64,000 nt of DNA from Pedobacter borealis DSM 19626 (GTDB lineage: Bacteria; Bacteroidota; Bacteroidia; Sphingobacteriales; Sphingobacteriaceae): the NCBI RefSeq assembly GCF_000708285.2, contig NZ_JAUG01000029.1, positions 1 to 64,000 on the forward strand. The letters are read 5' to 3'. Shown here one piece after another: positions 26,264-37,800 of this stretch (position 1 is the stretch's first letter; every line of letters starts with the position of its first letter). The notes under the pieces were generated by a model that saw only the letters and a list, made by a program, of their open reading frames with translations, had not been told where the DNA came from and did no database searches. The position numbers and the translations under genes are program-made.

Positions 26264-28102
26264 TTATTTTTTTAGTTCATTTAAAATAGGTTTAGCTAAG
26301 CTGCTTAATGTATGCTGTGTAGGTTTAAGCAGTTCGAAAACGACAATGTCATTCTTTCCTTTTTTCAACCATTCTGCTGGCAAATAAATGGTTTGTTGAG
26401 GTCCAATGCCCCAATATTTCCCCAAATTATGTCCGTTAACCCAAACCACGCCTTTGCCCCATTTCCGCATATCTAAATAAGTATCTGCTACTTTTGTTAA
26501 ATTAAAGGAGGCCGATTTAAGTACCGCCGCAGATTGGCTATTTACTTTAGGCTGTATTTTTTTGGTATCGATTTTATCAAATGGCAAGGGATACATTTTC
26601 CATGATTTAATCTCTTCACCATTAAAAGTTACATTTTTAGTAATCCCTTTATTATTTTTAAGCAGGTAAGGACCAAAATTAATCCTACCCAAGTTTTCTA
26701 CTAAAATATCAAGTTGTACATTGCCAGCAGGAAGATTAACTATTAAACTATCCTCGTAAAGCCTTCTATCTAAAACACCTGCAAGTTTTTTATTGATATA
26801 TACCAGGCCATAATCGCGTAGCTCGTTGATTTTAATTACACCTTTTCGCCCACCTTTTATGGTGCTGCTGTACAATACAAAACCATAAGGCTGGTTAAGG
26901 GCTTCGAAGGTTAATGGTTTTTCACTTAATTGTGGTTTTCCAACCAGGTTAAAGATGTCTGTTGATTTGGTAAAGGTAATTACAGGCAATGCAGCTGCAG
27001 GCTTGGCGGCAGGTACAGGAGGAAGTGTTTGGTTTGCGGGCAAATTCTTTTTAATCGCTTCGCGAAAAAGCATAAATTTTGGTGTCGCATTGCCGGCCTC
27101 ATCTAAAGGTGCATCATAATCATAACTACTAATCTGCGGTTCGTAAGCTGTAGAATCGTTATAATTTGCCCCATTCATAAAAGCTCTGGTTGTACCGCCA
27201 TGAAACATATACATGTTAATAGAAATCCCTCCTTTAAGTACGGTATCCAGTTTGTCAGCATACATTTTTGGATCTACCTGATGGTGTTTTGTACCCCACC
27301 AATCGAACCAGGCCGGATACCATTCTGGCACAAAATAAGGTCCGGAGCCATTGTTATATTTATTGATCAGCGTTCTGATCTGAGCAGGATTATCGATGCC
27401 ATTTACGCCTGGAAGCAAACCCGCTAAATGACCACCTTCTAATGCAGGAACAGGATCGCAGGTTGAAAGCACGCCATCAAAACCGGCATCTTTAAAGAGC
27501 TGGGTATTGATCTTCAAATATTCCTTATCGTTTCCGTAAGAACCATACTCGTTTTCTACCTGTACCATTAAGATGTTGCCACCATGATTAATCTGAAATG
27601 GCGCTAACCGTTTACCAATTTCTTTAAGGTATTCTTTATATTCTTTTAAATATTGCGCTTCTTTACTCCTTACCTGTAGACCTTTAATGTTCTGTAACCA
27701 AAATGGATAACCACCAAATTCCCATTCGGCACATACATATGGACTAGGGCGAAGCAATACCCATAATCCTTCTTCTTTTGCAATACGTACAAATTCAGCA
27801 ATATCATTATTACCGGAAAAATCAAACTGATCTTTCTGCGGTTCGTGTACATTCCAAAATACATAGGTACCAATGGTATTTAAGCCCATTGCTTTAGCCA
27901 TTTTCATTCTATCACGCCAGGCTTCTCTTGGTATGCGGGGGTAATGCATTTCGCCAGAAATGATCTGGAAAGGCTTATTATCAAGTAAAAAAACAGAATC
28001 GGCAAGTTTAAAAGTATGTTGAGACTGGGCATGGCCTTTAAAACTCGTTAAACAAGTGATCAGGATTACTATGGACATTAAATTTTTAAGAATAGGCTTC
28101 AT
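26264..28102 (-). CDS. Secreted GH35 beta-galactosidase
   Basis: 612 aa. Signal peptide 1-25. The GH35 barrel at about 30-345 contains GEMHYPRIPR (50-59), the acid/base Glu185 in QVENEYGSYG and the nucleophile Glu260 in VPEWYPAWFDWWG. C-terminal jelly-roll domains follow (about 385-600), with a galactose-binding-like WGKGVVWVNGHNLGKYWG. GH35 removes terminal beta-galactose from oligosaccharides and glycoproteins. It is the last gene of the PUL2 susCD operon, 108 nt after GH30. Confidence 0.94.
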   Translation of the reverse strand: MKPILKNLMSIVILITCLTSFKGHAQSQHTFKLADSVFLLDNKPFQIISGEMHYPRIPREAWRDRMKMAKAMGLNTIGTYVFWNVHEPQKDQFDFSGNNDIAEFVRIAKEEGLWVLLRPSPYVCAEWEFGGYPFWLQNIKGLQVRSKEAQYLKEYKEYLKEIGKRLAPFQINHGGNILMVQVENEYGSYGNDKEYLKINTQLFKDAGFDGVLSTCDPVPALEGGHLAGLLPGVNGIDNPAQIRTLINKYNNGSGPYFVPEWYPAWFDWWGTKHHQVDPKMYADKLDTVLKGGISINMYMFHGGTTRAFMNGANYNDSTAYEPQISSYDYDAPLDEAGNATPKFMLFREAIKKNLPANQTLPPVPAAKPAAALPVITFTKSTDIFNLVGKPQLSEKPLTFEALNQPYGFVLYSSTIKGGRKGVIKINELRDYGLVYINKKLAGVLDRRLYEDSLIVNLPAGNVQLDILVENLGRINFGPYLLKNNKGITKNVTFNGEEIKSWKMYPLPFDKIDTKKIQPKVNSQSAAVLKSASFNLTKVADTYLDMRKWGKGVVWVNGHNLGKYWGIGPQQTIYLPAEWLKKGKNDIVVFELLKPTQHTLSSLAKPILNELKK

Positions 28103-28210
28103 TGTGTGTTATCGTTAAGGTGAAAATTAAGACATAGCATAGCCATATCGATCTAAATACTGCCTTTCGGCCCTAAAATCAAATGGAATGTAAACGGAGT
28201 GCGTTACAAA

Positions 28211-29734
28211 TTAATCGCTGAGCACAGTGGTAATCGATTTAGCCGGAATGCGGATTTTTTTAGTGTTTGTATATTGTTTATAAGGCGCCAAACTATATTC
28301 GGCAGAAGTAACATAGGTTTGTACAAAACTTTGCTTCTTCCCTTTTACATCAATATCCAGATCGAGATCGTTTTCTGTCGGGTTAACGGCTACCGTTACA
28401 ATTTTTTTATTTTGCAAGTAAGACGATATATACACCTGTGCTACTTTTTCTTCAATTGTTTTAACCTGAAGCCGCCTACTACCTGCACCAATAAAACGGC
28501 TATAATTGCCTAAAGCCCATAACATTTTGCTCTCGTACACCTGACCGTCGGTTTTGTTCCGATCGATATAAACCAGACCATCCTTGTAATCGCCTGTTGA
28601 TACGGCCAACCACCACTGCCAGGATGTTGCATTTGACAAAACAAGATCGTGATGGATCAACTTTGCAATAAACAAAGCGGTTACCATACCCAGGTCGCGT
28701 TTTTCGCCTTTAAGCACATCATCCCCCAACACACAATATTCAGACATCCAATACCTTAAACCTTTTACACTGGCCACAGCATCGCCTGTTTTTTTACGTA
28801 CATCAATAAATTTTTGCTCTGGACTGGTGGTAAAATAGCTATGACCAGAAATAGAATTATCAATATTGGAAAGATTGCCAACATAATTAGGCGATGCAGC
28901 ATTAAAGAACTGATATACCTGATTTCCCTTGGCGGTGTTTCCATTATCGTATAAGTAATCGAGCTGACCTGCCTCTCCTATCTGTATTTTGGTTTTGATC
29001 TGATTTTTAGCGAAGGTATTATTTACACCTTTATAAAGCTGAGTCAGTTCGGTGTTGTTATATGGGCAGCCTTCCTGATTATGCTCATTCCATTTCCATT
29101 GTGGCTCATTTGCAGGGCTAAGGTAATCCAGTTCTATACCTGTTGTTTTTTTTATTCCTTTGATGTTAGCAACAAGATCGGCGGCAAATCCGGGAAGTTT
29201 ATCAAAATTCAGATTGCAGTTACCATCTGTAGAATATGCTTTTCCGTTTTTGGTAAAAAGCACATGTGGACTGTTTACAAAGCCGATAAACTGTTTTACG
29301 CCACGGGTTTTAGCGGCCTTTAAAAACCAGGTTTGCCCTGGCATCGCGTTCCAATCATAACTGCCATCTGGTTGCAGAAAAGCGTATTGACGACGCCATT
29401 CGTCGCCAATATCGCTTGCCTTACCTTGGGCGGCACTGCCACCACCAATGCTGAAACGCCACATGTTAAGACCAATACCAACAGGCTGACCTGCTTTTGT
29501 AGTTTGGGTACTAAAAAGCAAATCGGCCATCTTATCCCTTTTCTCTGCAGGCCATAATCCGGCAAACTGACAAGTCCATGCATCAGAAGCACCAAAACCT
29601 TCTATGGTTTGGAATGTGATGGCCGGATCGATCTCTATTTTCAGAACGGCGACTTGCGCAAGAGCGGTTTCGCCATAGAAAAATAAGGCCAGGCAGATAA
29701 AAAAACGGTTCAGGTATTGATATGGCTTTATCAT
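28211..29734 (-). CDS. Secreted GH30 glycoside hydrolase
   Basis: 507 aa. Signal peptide 1-26. GH30 features: IEGFGASDAWTC (44-55), acid/base Glu210 in SPANEPQWKW and nucleophile Glu330 in WMSEYC, plus the C-terminal beta side-domain (about 405-507). GH30 members include endo-beta-1,6-galactanases, beta-glucosidases and xylanases. The GFGASDAW and NEPQWKW patterns, next to a GH35 beta-galactosidase, would suit a beta-1,6-galactanase acting on type II arabinogalactan, but this is inference. It starts 21 nt after susD. Confidence 0.88.
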   Translation of the reverse strand: MIKPYQYLNRFFICLALFFYGETALAQVAVLKIEIDPAITFQTIEGFGASDAWTCQFAGLWPAEKRDKMADLLFSTQTTKAGQPVGIGLNMWRFSIGGGSAAQGKASDIGDEWRRQYAFLQPDGSYDWNAMPGQTWFLKAAKTRGVKQFIGFVNSPHVLFTKNGKAYSTDGNCNLNFDKLPGFAADLVANIKGIKKTTGIELDYLSPANEPQWKWNEHNQEGCPYNNTELTQLYKGVNNTFAKNQIKTKIQIGEAGQLDYLYDNGNTAKGNQVYQFFNAASPNYVGNLSNIDNSISGHSYFTTSPEQKFIDVRKKTGDAVASVKGLRYWMSEYCVLGDDVLKGEKRDLGMVTALFIAKLIHHDLVLSNATSWQWWLAVSTGDYKDGLVYIDRNKTDGQVYESKMLWALGNYSRFIGAGSRRLQVKTIEEKVAQVYISSYLQNKKIVTVAVNPTENDLDLDIDVKGKKQSFVQTYVTSAEYSLAPYKQYTNTKKIRIPAKSITTVLSD

Positions 29735-29755
29735 GTAAAATTTAATTTCTATTTA

Positions 29756-31456
29756 TTAATAACCCGGGTTTTGCTGCAATTTACCACCTGAGGCTAAAAT
29801 CTCGGCCCTTGGTATGGGCAACCAGTAATGTTTGGTTTCAAACTTACGCCCATCCAGCGCAACTTTAGGTGTATAAGTAAATCCTGTGCCTGTTTTGGTA
29901 ATAATCATTCCAGCAGCAGGTTTGTTTTCGGTTACATCAGCAATTTTCCATCTTCTTACATCATAAAAACGATGTTCTTCGAAAGCAAGTTCTACCCTAC
30001 GCTCATAACGAACCGCATCGCGCATCTGTGTTTGTGTAAGTCCAACGGCCAATGCAGGCATATTCACGTCTGGCCTTGCCCTTACCATATTTATCGCTTG
30101 CCTTGCCGTCATCGTTGCTCCGGAAGGAACAGCATCAGGGCCATAAGCTTCGTTAGCCGCTTCAGCATAGTTAAGCAAAATTTCTGCATATCTAAAATAG
30201 ATCCAAGGTTGAAAACCTGCATTACCCCAAGGGTTTTGCAATGGATAGGCATCATTCATGAATTTTTTAAGGTAATAACCTGTTTTGGTTGTATTCCAGT
30301 TATCATTTCCATCTTTACTATCTTTTCCTCCCGGAATAAAGGTTTCTACATTACGCTCGCGATAAGCTGCACCATTGTATAAAATGGTTGCTGCAAAACG
30401 CGGATCACGGTCTTTGTACGGATTGTTTGCATCATAACCAGAGGTAGGATCAGTAATCGGTTTTCCGTTGGCCATTTCGTAATCATCTACCAGGTTCTGC
30501 ATAGGAAGATTTCCTCCCCAGCCGCCATAACCATTTGGCCCGTTGGCAATCTCCAGGTGTGTATGGTTAGCATTTTTTGTAAATAATCTGGCAAAGATGA
30601 TTTCGTTATTCTGATCATTCAGGAACAGATTTTCATAGCCTCCATTAAAAATACTGTATTTATTTAAGCCAATAACAGCTTGCGCCGCTGTTGCTGCTGC
30701 CTCCCATGTACCCGCATTGTACAATGGACTAGCGGCATATAAAAGCAAACGCGATTTAAGTGCCAGTGCAGCACCTTTAGTGGCTCTACCCGGCATCCAG
30801 CTACTGCTATTATCCAATGGCAGATCTGCAGCCGCTTCATTGAGTTGGGCCACAGTATAATCAATGCTCTCTTTTATTGTTGCGCGCTGAAACAAAGCCG
30901 GAGCTTGTAAATTATCAGTCAGGCTGGTTACTTTATCACCCATTAAAACTACGCCACCATAGTTTCGAATTAAATCCTGATAACGGAAAGCCCTTACAAA
31001 TTTGAGCTCCGCGATCAATTGTTTTTTATGCGATGGGCTCATGGCAATTTTAGCAAGCACACCAAGCGCATAATTACATTCTCTTATGCTTTTGTAGCTT
31101 CTGCCCCAATATACACCTGCACTGCCTAAATTTTCCGGAGCCAGCTGGCCTCTCTGAATCAACCAGGTAAAATCATCGTTATTGTAAACAGATTCGTCTG
31201 TGTATGAACTCCACATACTGTATTCGAAGCCTCTGCCAAACCCTGGTGCAGAACCATCTCCTTCTTTATCTTGTAATCGGGTGGCAATATACCTGTTGGT
31301 TACATAAGCTTCCAGAACAGATGTATCGCTTTCTATAGTAGTGGTAGAAATCCGGTCTGTTGGTTCTACGTTTAAAAAATCTTTTTTACAGCCCACCACA
31401 CTCAATGAGATTAATGATAAGCCCAATAATATTTTATGTATCGTTTTAGTATTCAT
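29756..31456 (-). CDS. susD: SusD-like outer-membrane glycan-binding lipoprotein (PUL2)
   Basis: 566 aa. Lipobox SVVGC with Cys23, followed by Lys-Lys. RagB/SusD-type helical repeats are visible, including LIAELKFVRAFRYQDLIRNY (about 142-161) and the C-terminal VRYERRVELAFEEHRFYDVRRW that closes the fold. It lies only 5 nt from the susC stop. It binds glycan at the cell surface and acts with SusC. Confidence 0.93.
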   Translation of the reverse strand: MNTKTIHKILLGLSLISLSVVGCKKDFLNVEPTDRISTTTIESDTSVLEAYVTNRYIATRLQDKEGDGSAPGFGRGFEYSMWSSYTDESVYNNDDFTWLIQRGQLAPENLGSAGVYWGRSYKSIRECNYALGVLAKIAMSPSHKKQLIAELKFVRAFRYQDLIRNYGGVVLMGDKVTSLTDNLQAPALFQRATIKESIDYTVAQLNEAAADLPLDNSSSWMPGRATKGAALALKSRLLLYAASPLYNAGTWEAAATAAQAVIGLNKYSIFNGGYENLFLNDQNNEIIFARLFTKNANHTHLEIANGPNGYGGWGGNLPMQNLVDDYEMANGKPITDPTSGYDANNPYKDRDPRFAATILYNGAAYRERNVETFIPGGKDSKDGNDNWNTTKTGYYLKKFMNDAYPLQNPWGNAGFQPWIYFRYAEILLNYAEAANEAYGPDAVPSGATMTARQAINMVRARPDVNMPALAVGLTQTQMRDAVRYERRVELAFEEHRFYDVRRWKIADVTENKPAAGMIITKTGTGFTYTPKVALDGRKFETKHYWLPIPRAEILASGGKLQQNPGY

Positions 31457-31461
31457 GATGT

Positions 31462-34400
31462 TTAGAATTTAATATTAGCGCCCAGATTAATAATGCGTTG
31501 CTGTGGATAGAACTGGCCACTGCCACTGTTTCCTTCGGGGTCGTAATCTTTAATTTTTGAAAAGGTTAGCAGGTTAAATGCACTGGCATAAAACCTTAAG
31601 CCCGAAACATTTATCTTCTGTAAAAACCGCGCTTTTAAATTATAGGCAAGCTCAACGTTTTTCAGCCTTAAAAAAGAAGCATCATTTAACCAAAAAGTAT
31701 TGGTAAACTGTCCGCCACTGATGGCGTTCGAGGCACGATCGGTAACTCTTGGATAAGTTCCATTAGGGTTTGATACGCTAAATCTGTTATCGGCCCAGCT
31801 ACTGTAGAAATTACCTACACTTCCTGCTTCCGGCAAAACATATTGGCTAACCTGGCCCTGCCCAGACAACACGAATGATACATCGAAATTCTTGTATGAA
31901 GCTCCGAAATTTAAACCATAAGTAATTTGAGGGGTATTGCTATAGGCTGATCTGGTTTGGTCATCAGCAGTAATCTTTCCGTCATTGTTATAATCCAAAT
32001 ATTTAAGATCACCTATTTTGGCGCCACTTACATGGGGATAAGCATCCAACTCCTGTTGTGTTCTAAATATACCAACACTATTGTACAGCAGGTAAGAATT
32101 TAGCGTTCTACCTGTTTGGCGCTGATAATCTAACGTACCGCTGGCCTCATCAATAAACACGACCTTATTTTTAGCATAGGTAATGTTTCCTGATAAATTC
32201 CAGTTAAAGTTTTCGCCATTATGGTTATAACCTAAGGTAGCCTCAAAACCATTGCTGTTTACCTTACCGATATTTTCTGATGGCACCAACGGTGTATAAT
32301 TGGGGCTTTTATCATCAAATGGATTAACTATACCTGAAGAACCTGGTAATGAAGCATTTCGCGTTGTTAAAATATCAGAGCGTTTTTGCTGGAAATAAAT
32401 AGCTTCGATGCTAAAGTTTTTAAATACTGTAGCGTTAATTCCGATATCGAGTTTTTTCGCCACCTCCCATGTAATGTTCGGATTTGCTAATTTAACCAGG
32501 TTTACACCAGGTTGTATGGTTAGCGCATTGCTTGCGTCTCTGGCCACAAACCCGTTGCCTACCAGTACATAGTTATCGAAATACTGGAAACCATTTACAT
32601 TATCGTTACCCAGCGCACCATATGATGCACGGATTTTTAAGTTATCAATAAATTTAACGTTTTCGTTAAACCATTTTTCTTTTGAGATTACCCAACCTGC
32701 AGAAGCGGATGGAAAAACACCATACTGCTTGCCTTGAGGAAAAATAGACGATCCATCAACACGAAACTGGCCTTCAAAAAGATATTTATCATCATAAGTA
32801 TAAGCTAAACGGCTGATTATACTCCGGCGGTTGTAGTTAGAGCTATAGCCCGAGTTTAGAAAATCTGTAGCTGCTGTGCCGCCTTGCGAAAGCTCAGGCA
32901 GTGATGTAGATAAAAAGTTAAAACGCTGTGCATCGAAATATTCTAAATGATTTTCGCTTTGTTCGTAACCCACAAAGGCATTAATATCATGCAGGTTGAA
33001 CTTACGGGCGTAATTCAGCTTAATATTTGAAGTAAGCAACGATTCATTTTTATGGCTTTCGGTTAATGTTGCTTTTTGATTGTTACCACCAACAATTACG
33101 CTGTTAAAGTTTTTTGTTCCTTGATCATACTGGTACAACAGATAAGGTTTGTTAAAACTTTTACTAAAAACATTCGATTTGTCTGCCGAGAAAAAGCCAT
33201 CTACAGAAAGTCCCTGTACACCCGGTATAATAAACGTAGCCCTTAAAATTCCATTCAAAACCTGTGTAGGGTTTTTATTGGTTCCACCTATATCGGTTAC
33301 CTGCATTGCAGGGTTTGCATTCTCTATTCCTGTAGTTGGCAAACCATTTGGGTAATATGCAGCGGCAATTGGTTTTGCTCTGTAGATAGATCTAAAAATA
33401 TCACCCGCCCCAACCTGCGGAAATACGCGATTCTCTTGCCTGCCCGATACTGACAAACCAACTTTAATATATTTAGATATATTGGCATCAACATTACTGC
33501 GAAAATTATACTGATTGTATTTTGTTGCAGCATTTTTGTATAAACCATCCTGAGCTATTGTGCCCAATGAAACATAGTATTTTACATCTTCACTACCACC
33601 ATTAACCGAAAGGCTATGCTGACTTTGAAGTGCGGTCTTTTTTAGTGTTTCGTTAATCCAATCGGTATTTGGATACAAGAGCGGATCGGAACCATTGCGA
33701 AATTTCTCGATCTGATCTGCAGTATAAGATTGATTAAGGCCACCGGTAGGATTTGAATCGAAACTAATTTCGTTCATAATCTGTGCATAAGTAGCAGCAT
33801 CGGCCATTTTCGGCAATCTGGTAGGCGACCCAAACCCTTGGTTAAAACTGTAACTTATAGATGGTTTACCCGTTTTTCCTTTTTTGGTGGTAACCAATAT
33901 TACACCATTTGCGGCTCTGTTACCATAAATAGCTGCAGAAGCATCTTTTAATACCGACACACTTTCGATGTCGTTGGGATCTAAACGCTCAAGGCCACCA
34001 ATCTGACCTGGTACGCCATCAACTACAATGAGTACATTATTACTCCCGGTAGTGGCAAGCCCCCTAACCGTAATGGTAGAACCATCAACACCAGGTTCGC
34101 CACTGCGGTTATTTACAATTACCCCCGAAAACCGGCCCGCCAAAGAGTTTGACAGGTTTGGTTGTGGGCTTTTCATTAATTCACTTCCTTTTACCTGCGA
34201 TATAGAGCCTGTTAAGGTTGCTTTCTTCTGTGTGCCATAACCAACCACTACCAATTCGGTTAACGTTTTAGATTCTGAACCAAGCTGAACGTTAATGTTT
34301 GTTCTGTTTCCTACCGTTTGTTCCTGACTGGTGTAGCCCACATAAGAAAAAACGAGTATATCTGTTGTAGCTGCAACAGCAATGCTATAGTTACCCTTCG

Positions 34401-34641
34401 CATCGGTTTGTACTGCCTTCTCTGTACCCTTAATTTTAACCGCTACACCAGGAAATGTAGCACCTCTTTCGTTTGTTACCGTACCTGTTACCACAATTTC
34501 TTTAAGCTGGCTCTTTATCCCTGTTTTAATAGAAACTAAAGATGCCATTGCCGGTAAACTGATGGATACGATAAATAGAAATGCCAGTGTTTTAATTGTA
34601 AAGAATTTTGGCAAAAATCCTTTCAGAACTTTTCTTCTCAT
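31462..34641 (-). CDS. susC: SusC-like TonB-dependent outer-membrane transporter (PUL2)
   Basis: 1059 aa. N-terminal signal sequence (about 1-33), CarboxypepD_reg-like domain at about 48-125 (VTGTVTNERGATFPGVAVKI), TonB-box-like ELVVVGYGTQ, plug domain with ASAAIYGNRAANGVILVTTK, then the barrel to a terminal INLGANIKF. It imports oligosaccharide together with the adjacent SusD. It is the first gene of the operon with susD, GH30 and GH35; the 232-bp gap to the regulator on the same strand should contain its promoter. Confidence 0.95.
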   Translation of the reverse strand: MRRKVLKGFLPKFFTIKTLAFLFIVSISLPAMASLVSIKTGIKSQLKEIVVTGTVTNERGATFPGVAVKIKGTEKAVQTDAKGNYSIAVAATTDILVFSYVGYTSQEQTVGNRTNINVQLGSESKTLTELVVVGYGTQKKATLTGSISQVKGSELMKSPQPNLSNSLAGRFSGVIVNNRSGEPGVDGSTITVRGLATTGSNNVLIVVDGVPGQIGGLERLDPNDIESVSVLKDASAAIYGNRAANGVILVTTKKGKTGKPSISYSFNQGFGSPTRLPKMADAATYAQIMNEISFDSNPTGGLNQSYTADQIEKFRNGSDPLLYPNTDWINETLKKTALQSQHSLSVNGGSEDVKYYVSLGTIAQDGLYKNAATKYNQYNFRSNVDANISKYIKVGLSVSGRQENRVFPQVGAGDIFRSIYRAKPIAAAYYPNGLPTTGIENANPAMQVTDIGGTNKNPTQVLNGILRATFIIPGVQGLSVDGFFSADKSNVFSKSFNKPYLLYQYDQGTKNFNSVIVGGNNQKATLTESHKNESLLTSNIKLNYARKFNLHDINAFVGYEQSENHLEYFDAQRFNFLSTSLPELSQGGTAATDFLNSGYSSNYNRRSIISRLAYTYDDKYLFEGQFRVDGSSIFPQGKQYGVFPSASAGWVISKEKWFNENVKFIDNLKIRASYGALGNDNVNGFQYFDNYVLVGNGFVARDASNALTIQPGVNLVKLANPNITWEVAKKLDIGINATVFKNFSIEAIYFQQKRSDILTTRNASLPGSSGIVNPFDDKSPNYTPLVPSENIGKVNSNGFEATLGYNHNGENFNWNLSGNITYAKNKVVFIDEASGTLDYQRQTGRTLNSYLLYNSVGIFRTQQELDAYPHVSGAKIGDLKYLDYNNDGKITADDQTRSAYSNTPQITYGLNFGASYKNFDVSFVLSGQGQVSQYVLPEAGSVGNFYSSWADNRFSVSNPNGTYPRVTDRASNAISGGQFTNTFWLNDASFLRLKNVELAYNLKARFLQKINVSGLRFYASAFNLLTFSKIKDYDPEGNSGSGQFYPQQRIINLGANIKF

Positions 34642-34873
34642 AATTGGTTTGCAAGTTTAATATTTGGTTAGCAGATCAATTTTATAACCTACCCAACTGA
34701 ACCCTTTATCGGAATCGCGATTATAGCACTGCTTTATGAAAGGCTAAATTAGCGTCAACAAACAACTCCTATAGGGTACAAACAATCCAAATTAGAGGGG
34801 TAAACAAACCGAAAAAAACCCAAAACAATGCTTTGGGGCCGATTATTAAAAACAATAGCTGAATAGCTACCTG
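34642..34873 (-). promoter_or_regulatory. PUL2 control region between regulator and susC
   Basis: A 232-bp gap without coding potential, downstream of the hybrid two-component gene and upstream of susC. As in other PULs with this layout, the AraC-type output of the regulator is expected to bind here. I see no unambiguous direct repeat or TAnnTTTG box. Confidence 0.35.
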
Positions 34874-37800
34874 CTATTTACCTTTTTTAACTGTGGTATT
34901 AATGTTATTGGAAAACGGCTTACGGAATTTTTTAATGTACTGCGATGGGTTCATGTTAAAGAGCTTATAAAACTGCTCTCTAAAATATTTCGGATCGTTA
35001 ATACCCACCATGTAAGAAGTTTCCTGAATGGTTTTATCCGTATTGATAAAAATTTCGGCAGCTTTCCTCAACCTGATGAAACGAATAAAGCCATTCGCTG
35101 ACTGACCAGAAATGGATTTTATTTTGCGGTAAAGATTAGATCTCGACATACCGATAGCCGCAGTAAGTATATCGATATTAAAATCGGGATCGATCAGGTG
35201 TTCTTCTACAATACGGATACAGTTATCTAAAAACTCTTTGTATTCTGCAGAGATTTTGGTGTTGTTCGAATTGAGGGTAATCTCGTTATAAAAATATTTT
35301 TGCAGCGCATTTTTACTCTTTAGTATACTGGCTACCCTCGCTTTTAAAAAATCTTTATCAAAAGGTTTGCTAATGTAATCATCGGCCCCGCCTTCTATTC
35401 CTTTAAGTTTAACTTCTGGCGCAGAAATAGCGGTCAGCAGGATAATAGGAATATGAGAAACGGCTACATCTTCTTTTATTTTACTACAAAGTTCTATCCC
35501 GGTTATACCATCCATCATTACGTCACATATCACAATATCCGGCAATAGTTCTTTTACCATATCGTACCCGTCTTCTCCGTTGCTCGCTTCATAAAGGTGG
35601 TAATCCATTCTGAAAACCTGTTTCAGGTATTCTCTGATCTCGATGTTATCATCAATGATCAATAGTGTTTTCAAATCCACAGCGAGCTGACTATCAATCA
35701 ATGGTTCTTCTGCTGCTTTTACAATATTATTTGCCGTAATTTCATCCTCTATTAACTCTTTAAACAACGATGAATCGGTATCTATCAGTTCCTCCTGCAA
35801 AATTACCGCATCTTTAAAATGGCTTATTCCTTTTAATAAAGCAATATTAAATGCCGTGCCTTTATTTTCAACGCTGGTATAACTTATCGCTCCACCATGC
35901 ATTTCTATAAAATTCTTAGCCAGGTACAAACCAATACCAAAACCTCCTTTTGCTGATTTATTTCCCGGATCCTGATAAAATTTTTCATAGAGTTTTTCTC
36001 CTGCAAAGCTGGTAATACCACAGCCTGTATCTTCTATAAGCACATTTATATTTTCCTGGTTACTTTTTACAATCATTTTAACCGTACCGCCTTCTGGCGT
36101 AAATTTTATGGCATTTGCCAGGAGATTAAAAAACACAATCTCTATTTTTTCCCTATCAGCATAAAATGGGATCAATTCATCGGCGCATATAAACTCAAAT
36201 ACAATATTTTTAGACCTGGCCTGGTGCACAAAGCAAAGAAATACTTCTTTACACAAACTCACCAGATTTACGGGAGCTACTTTTAATTTTCCGCCATAGG
36301 TATCTGCTTTTCTGAACAATAACAATTGATCTACCAAACTTAAAAGCCGTTTTGCATTCCTGTAAACAATATTTAAATCAGTGGTATCAACATTTTTATC
36401 GTTCTTGTATAAAAGCTCTTTAACCGGATTGATAATTAGTGTAAGTGGCGTACGAAACTCGTGCGATACATTGGTAAAAAAAGAAAGTTTCTTCTCACTG
36501 AGTTCTTTCTCTTTTTCACTTTCTACATGGGCCAGCTTCACCTGAAATTCGAGGTTTGCTCGATGCTCACGGTACTTAAGATAGGCATAAATTATCCCAA
36601 AGAAAGCCAGTCCATAAATACAAAAAGCCCACCAGGTACGGTACCATGGCGGTGTAATGGTAATTATGATAGAATTGCCCACCATATTCCAGATGCCATC
36701 GTTATTTGATGCTCTTACCTTTAACACATACTTACCGGGATTTAAATTGGTATAGGTAACTTTATGCTCACTGCCACTGTAATTCCATTTCTTATCGAAA
36801 CCTTCGAGAAAATAAGCATACTTGTTTTTTTCGGAAAGTGTATAATTGAGTGCTATAAAACCAAAAGAAAGCACGCTTTGGCTGTAGGGCAAAGTAATCT
36901 CCTTAGTCATGTACACCGGTAATTTTAATGGAGAATCATCACCAGGCAGAATTAATTTATTGAAAATAGAAAAATCGGAAAAATAAACCGCCGGAGCCGT
37001 TTTATTATATTTTAGCTGTTGTGGATTAAAGTAAACGATACCTTTACTTCCCGCCAGGTAAATTTCTCCTTTTGCATTTTTACAGATAGCGGCATTGGCA
37101 TAAACACCGTCTTTCTCATCGTAATTTTTTACCATTTTGTTTACCGGATCAAAGAGCGAAATCCCCTGTTCGGTTGTTACCCATAGCCTGCCATTATTGT
37201 CTTCTACCAGATCGGTAAAAACATTGCTTACAAAACCGTTTTGCTTTGAATATATTTCGAAAGTATCTGTTTTAGCTACATATTTATTCAATCCATCGCG
37301 GGTGCAGATCCAAACATTTTGGTGCGAATCCAGATAAAGGCTATTTACAATGTTATTGCTAATGCCACCTTTTCTTGAATTATCGATCATGTAATTGCTA
37401 AACTTTCTGGTTTTAGGGTTAAAGCGGCTGAGCCCACTTCCGTATGTGCCTATCCAAACATTGCCCTGCGCATCTTTTAAAAGGCAGTACAAATGGTTAT
37501 TACTCAATGAAGCCTGGTTTTTAGGGTCGTTAAAGTAATGGGTATAACTGCGGGTTTTATCGTTGTACACTTTCAAACCAGCATCGGTAGCCAAATAATA
37601 TTCGTTATTGTTTACCTCAATTAAATCTCTAAAAACATCTTCGTTAAAAAAACTACCAAGTGCCGAACGGTGATGATGGTGAAGAAATTTATTCTCTTTC
37701 TCCTCGTAACGGTCGAAACCATTTTCGCCCAGCACCCACAGCCTGCCATTTAAATCGGTAGATAAGTTAATAATATCAGAGCTTGATAAACTATTCGCAT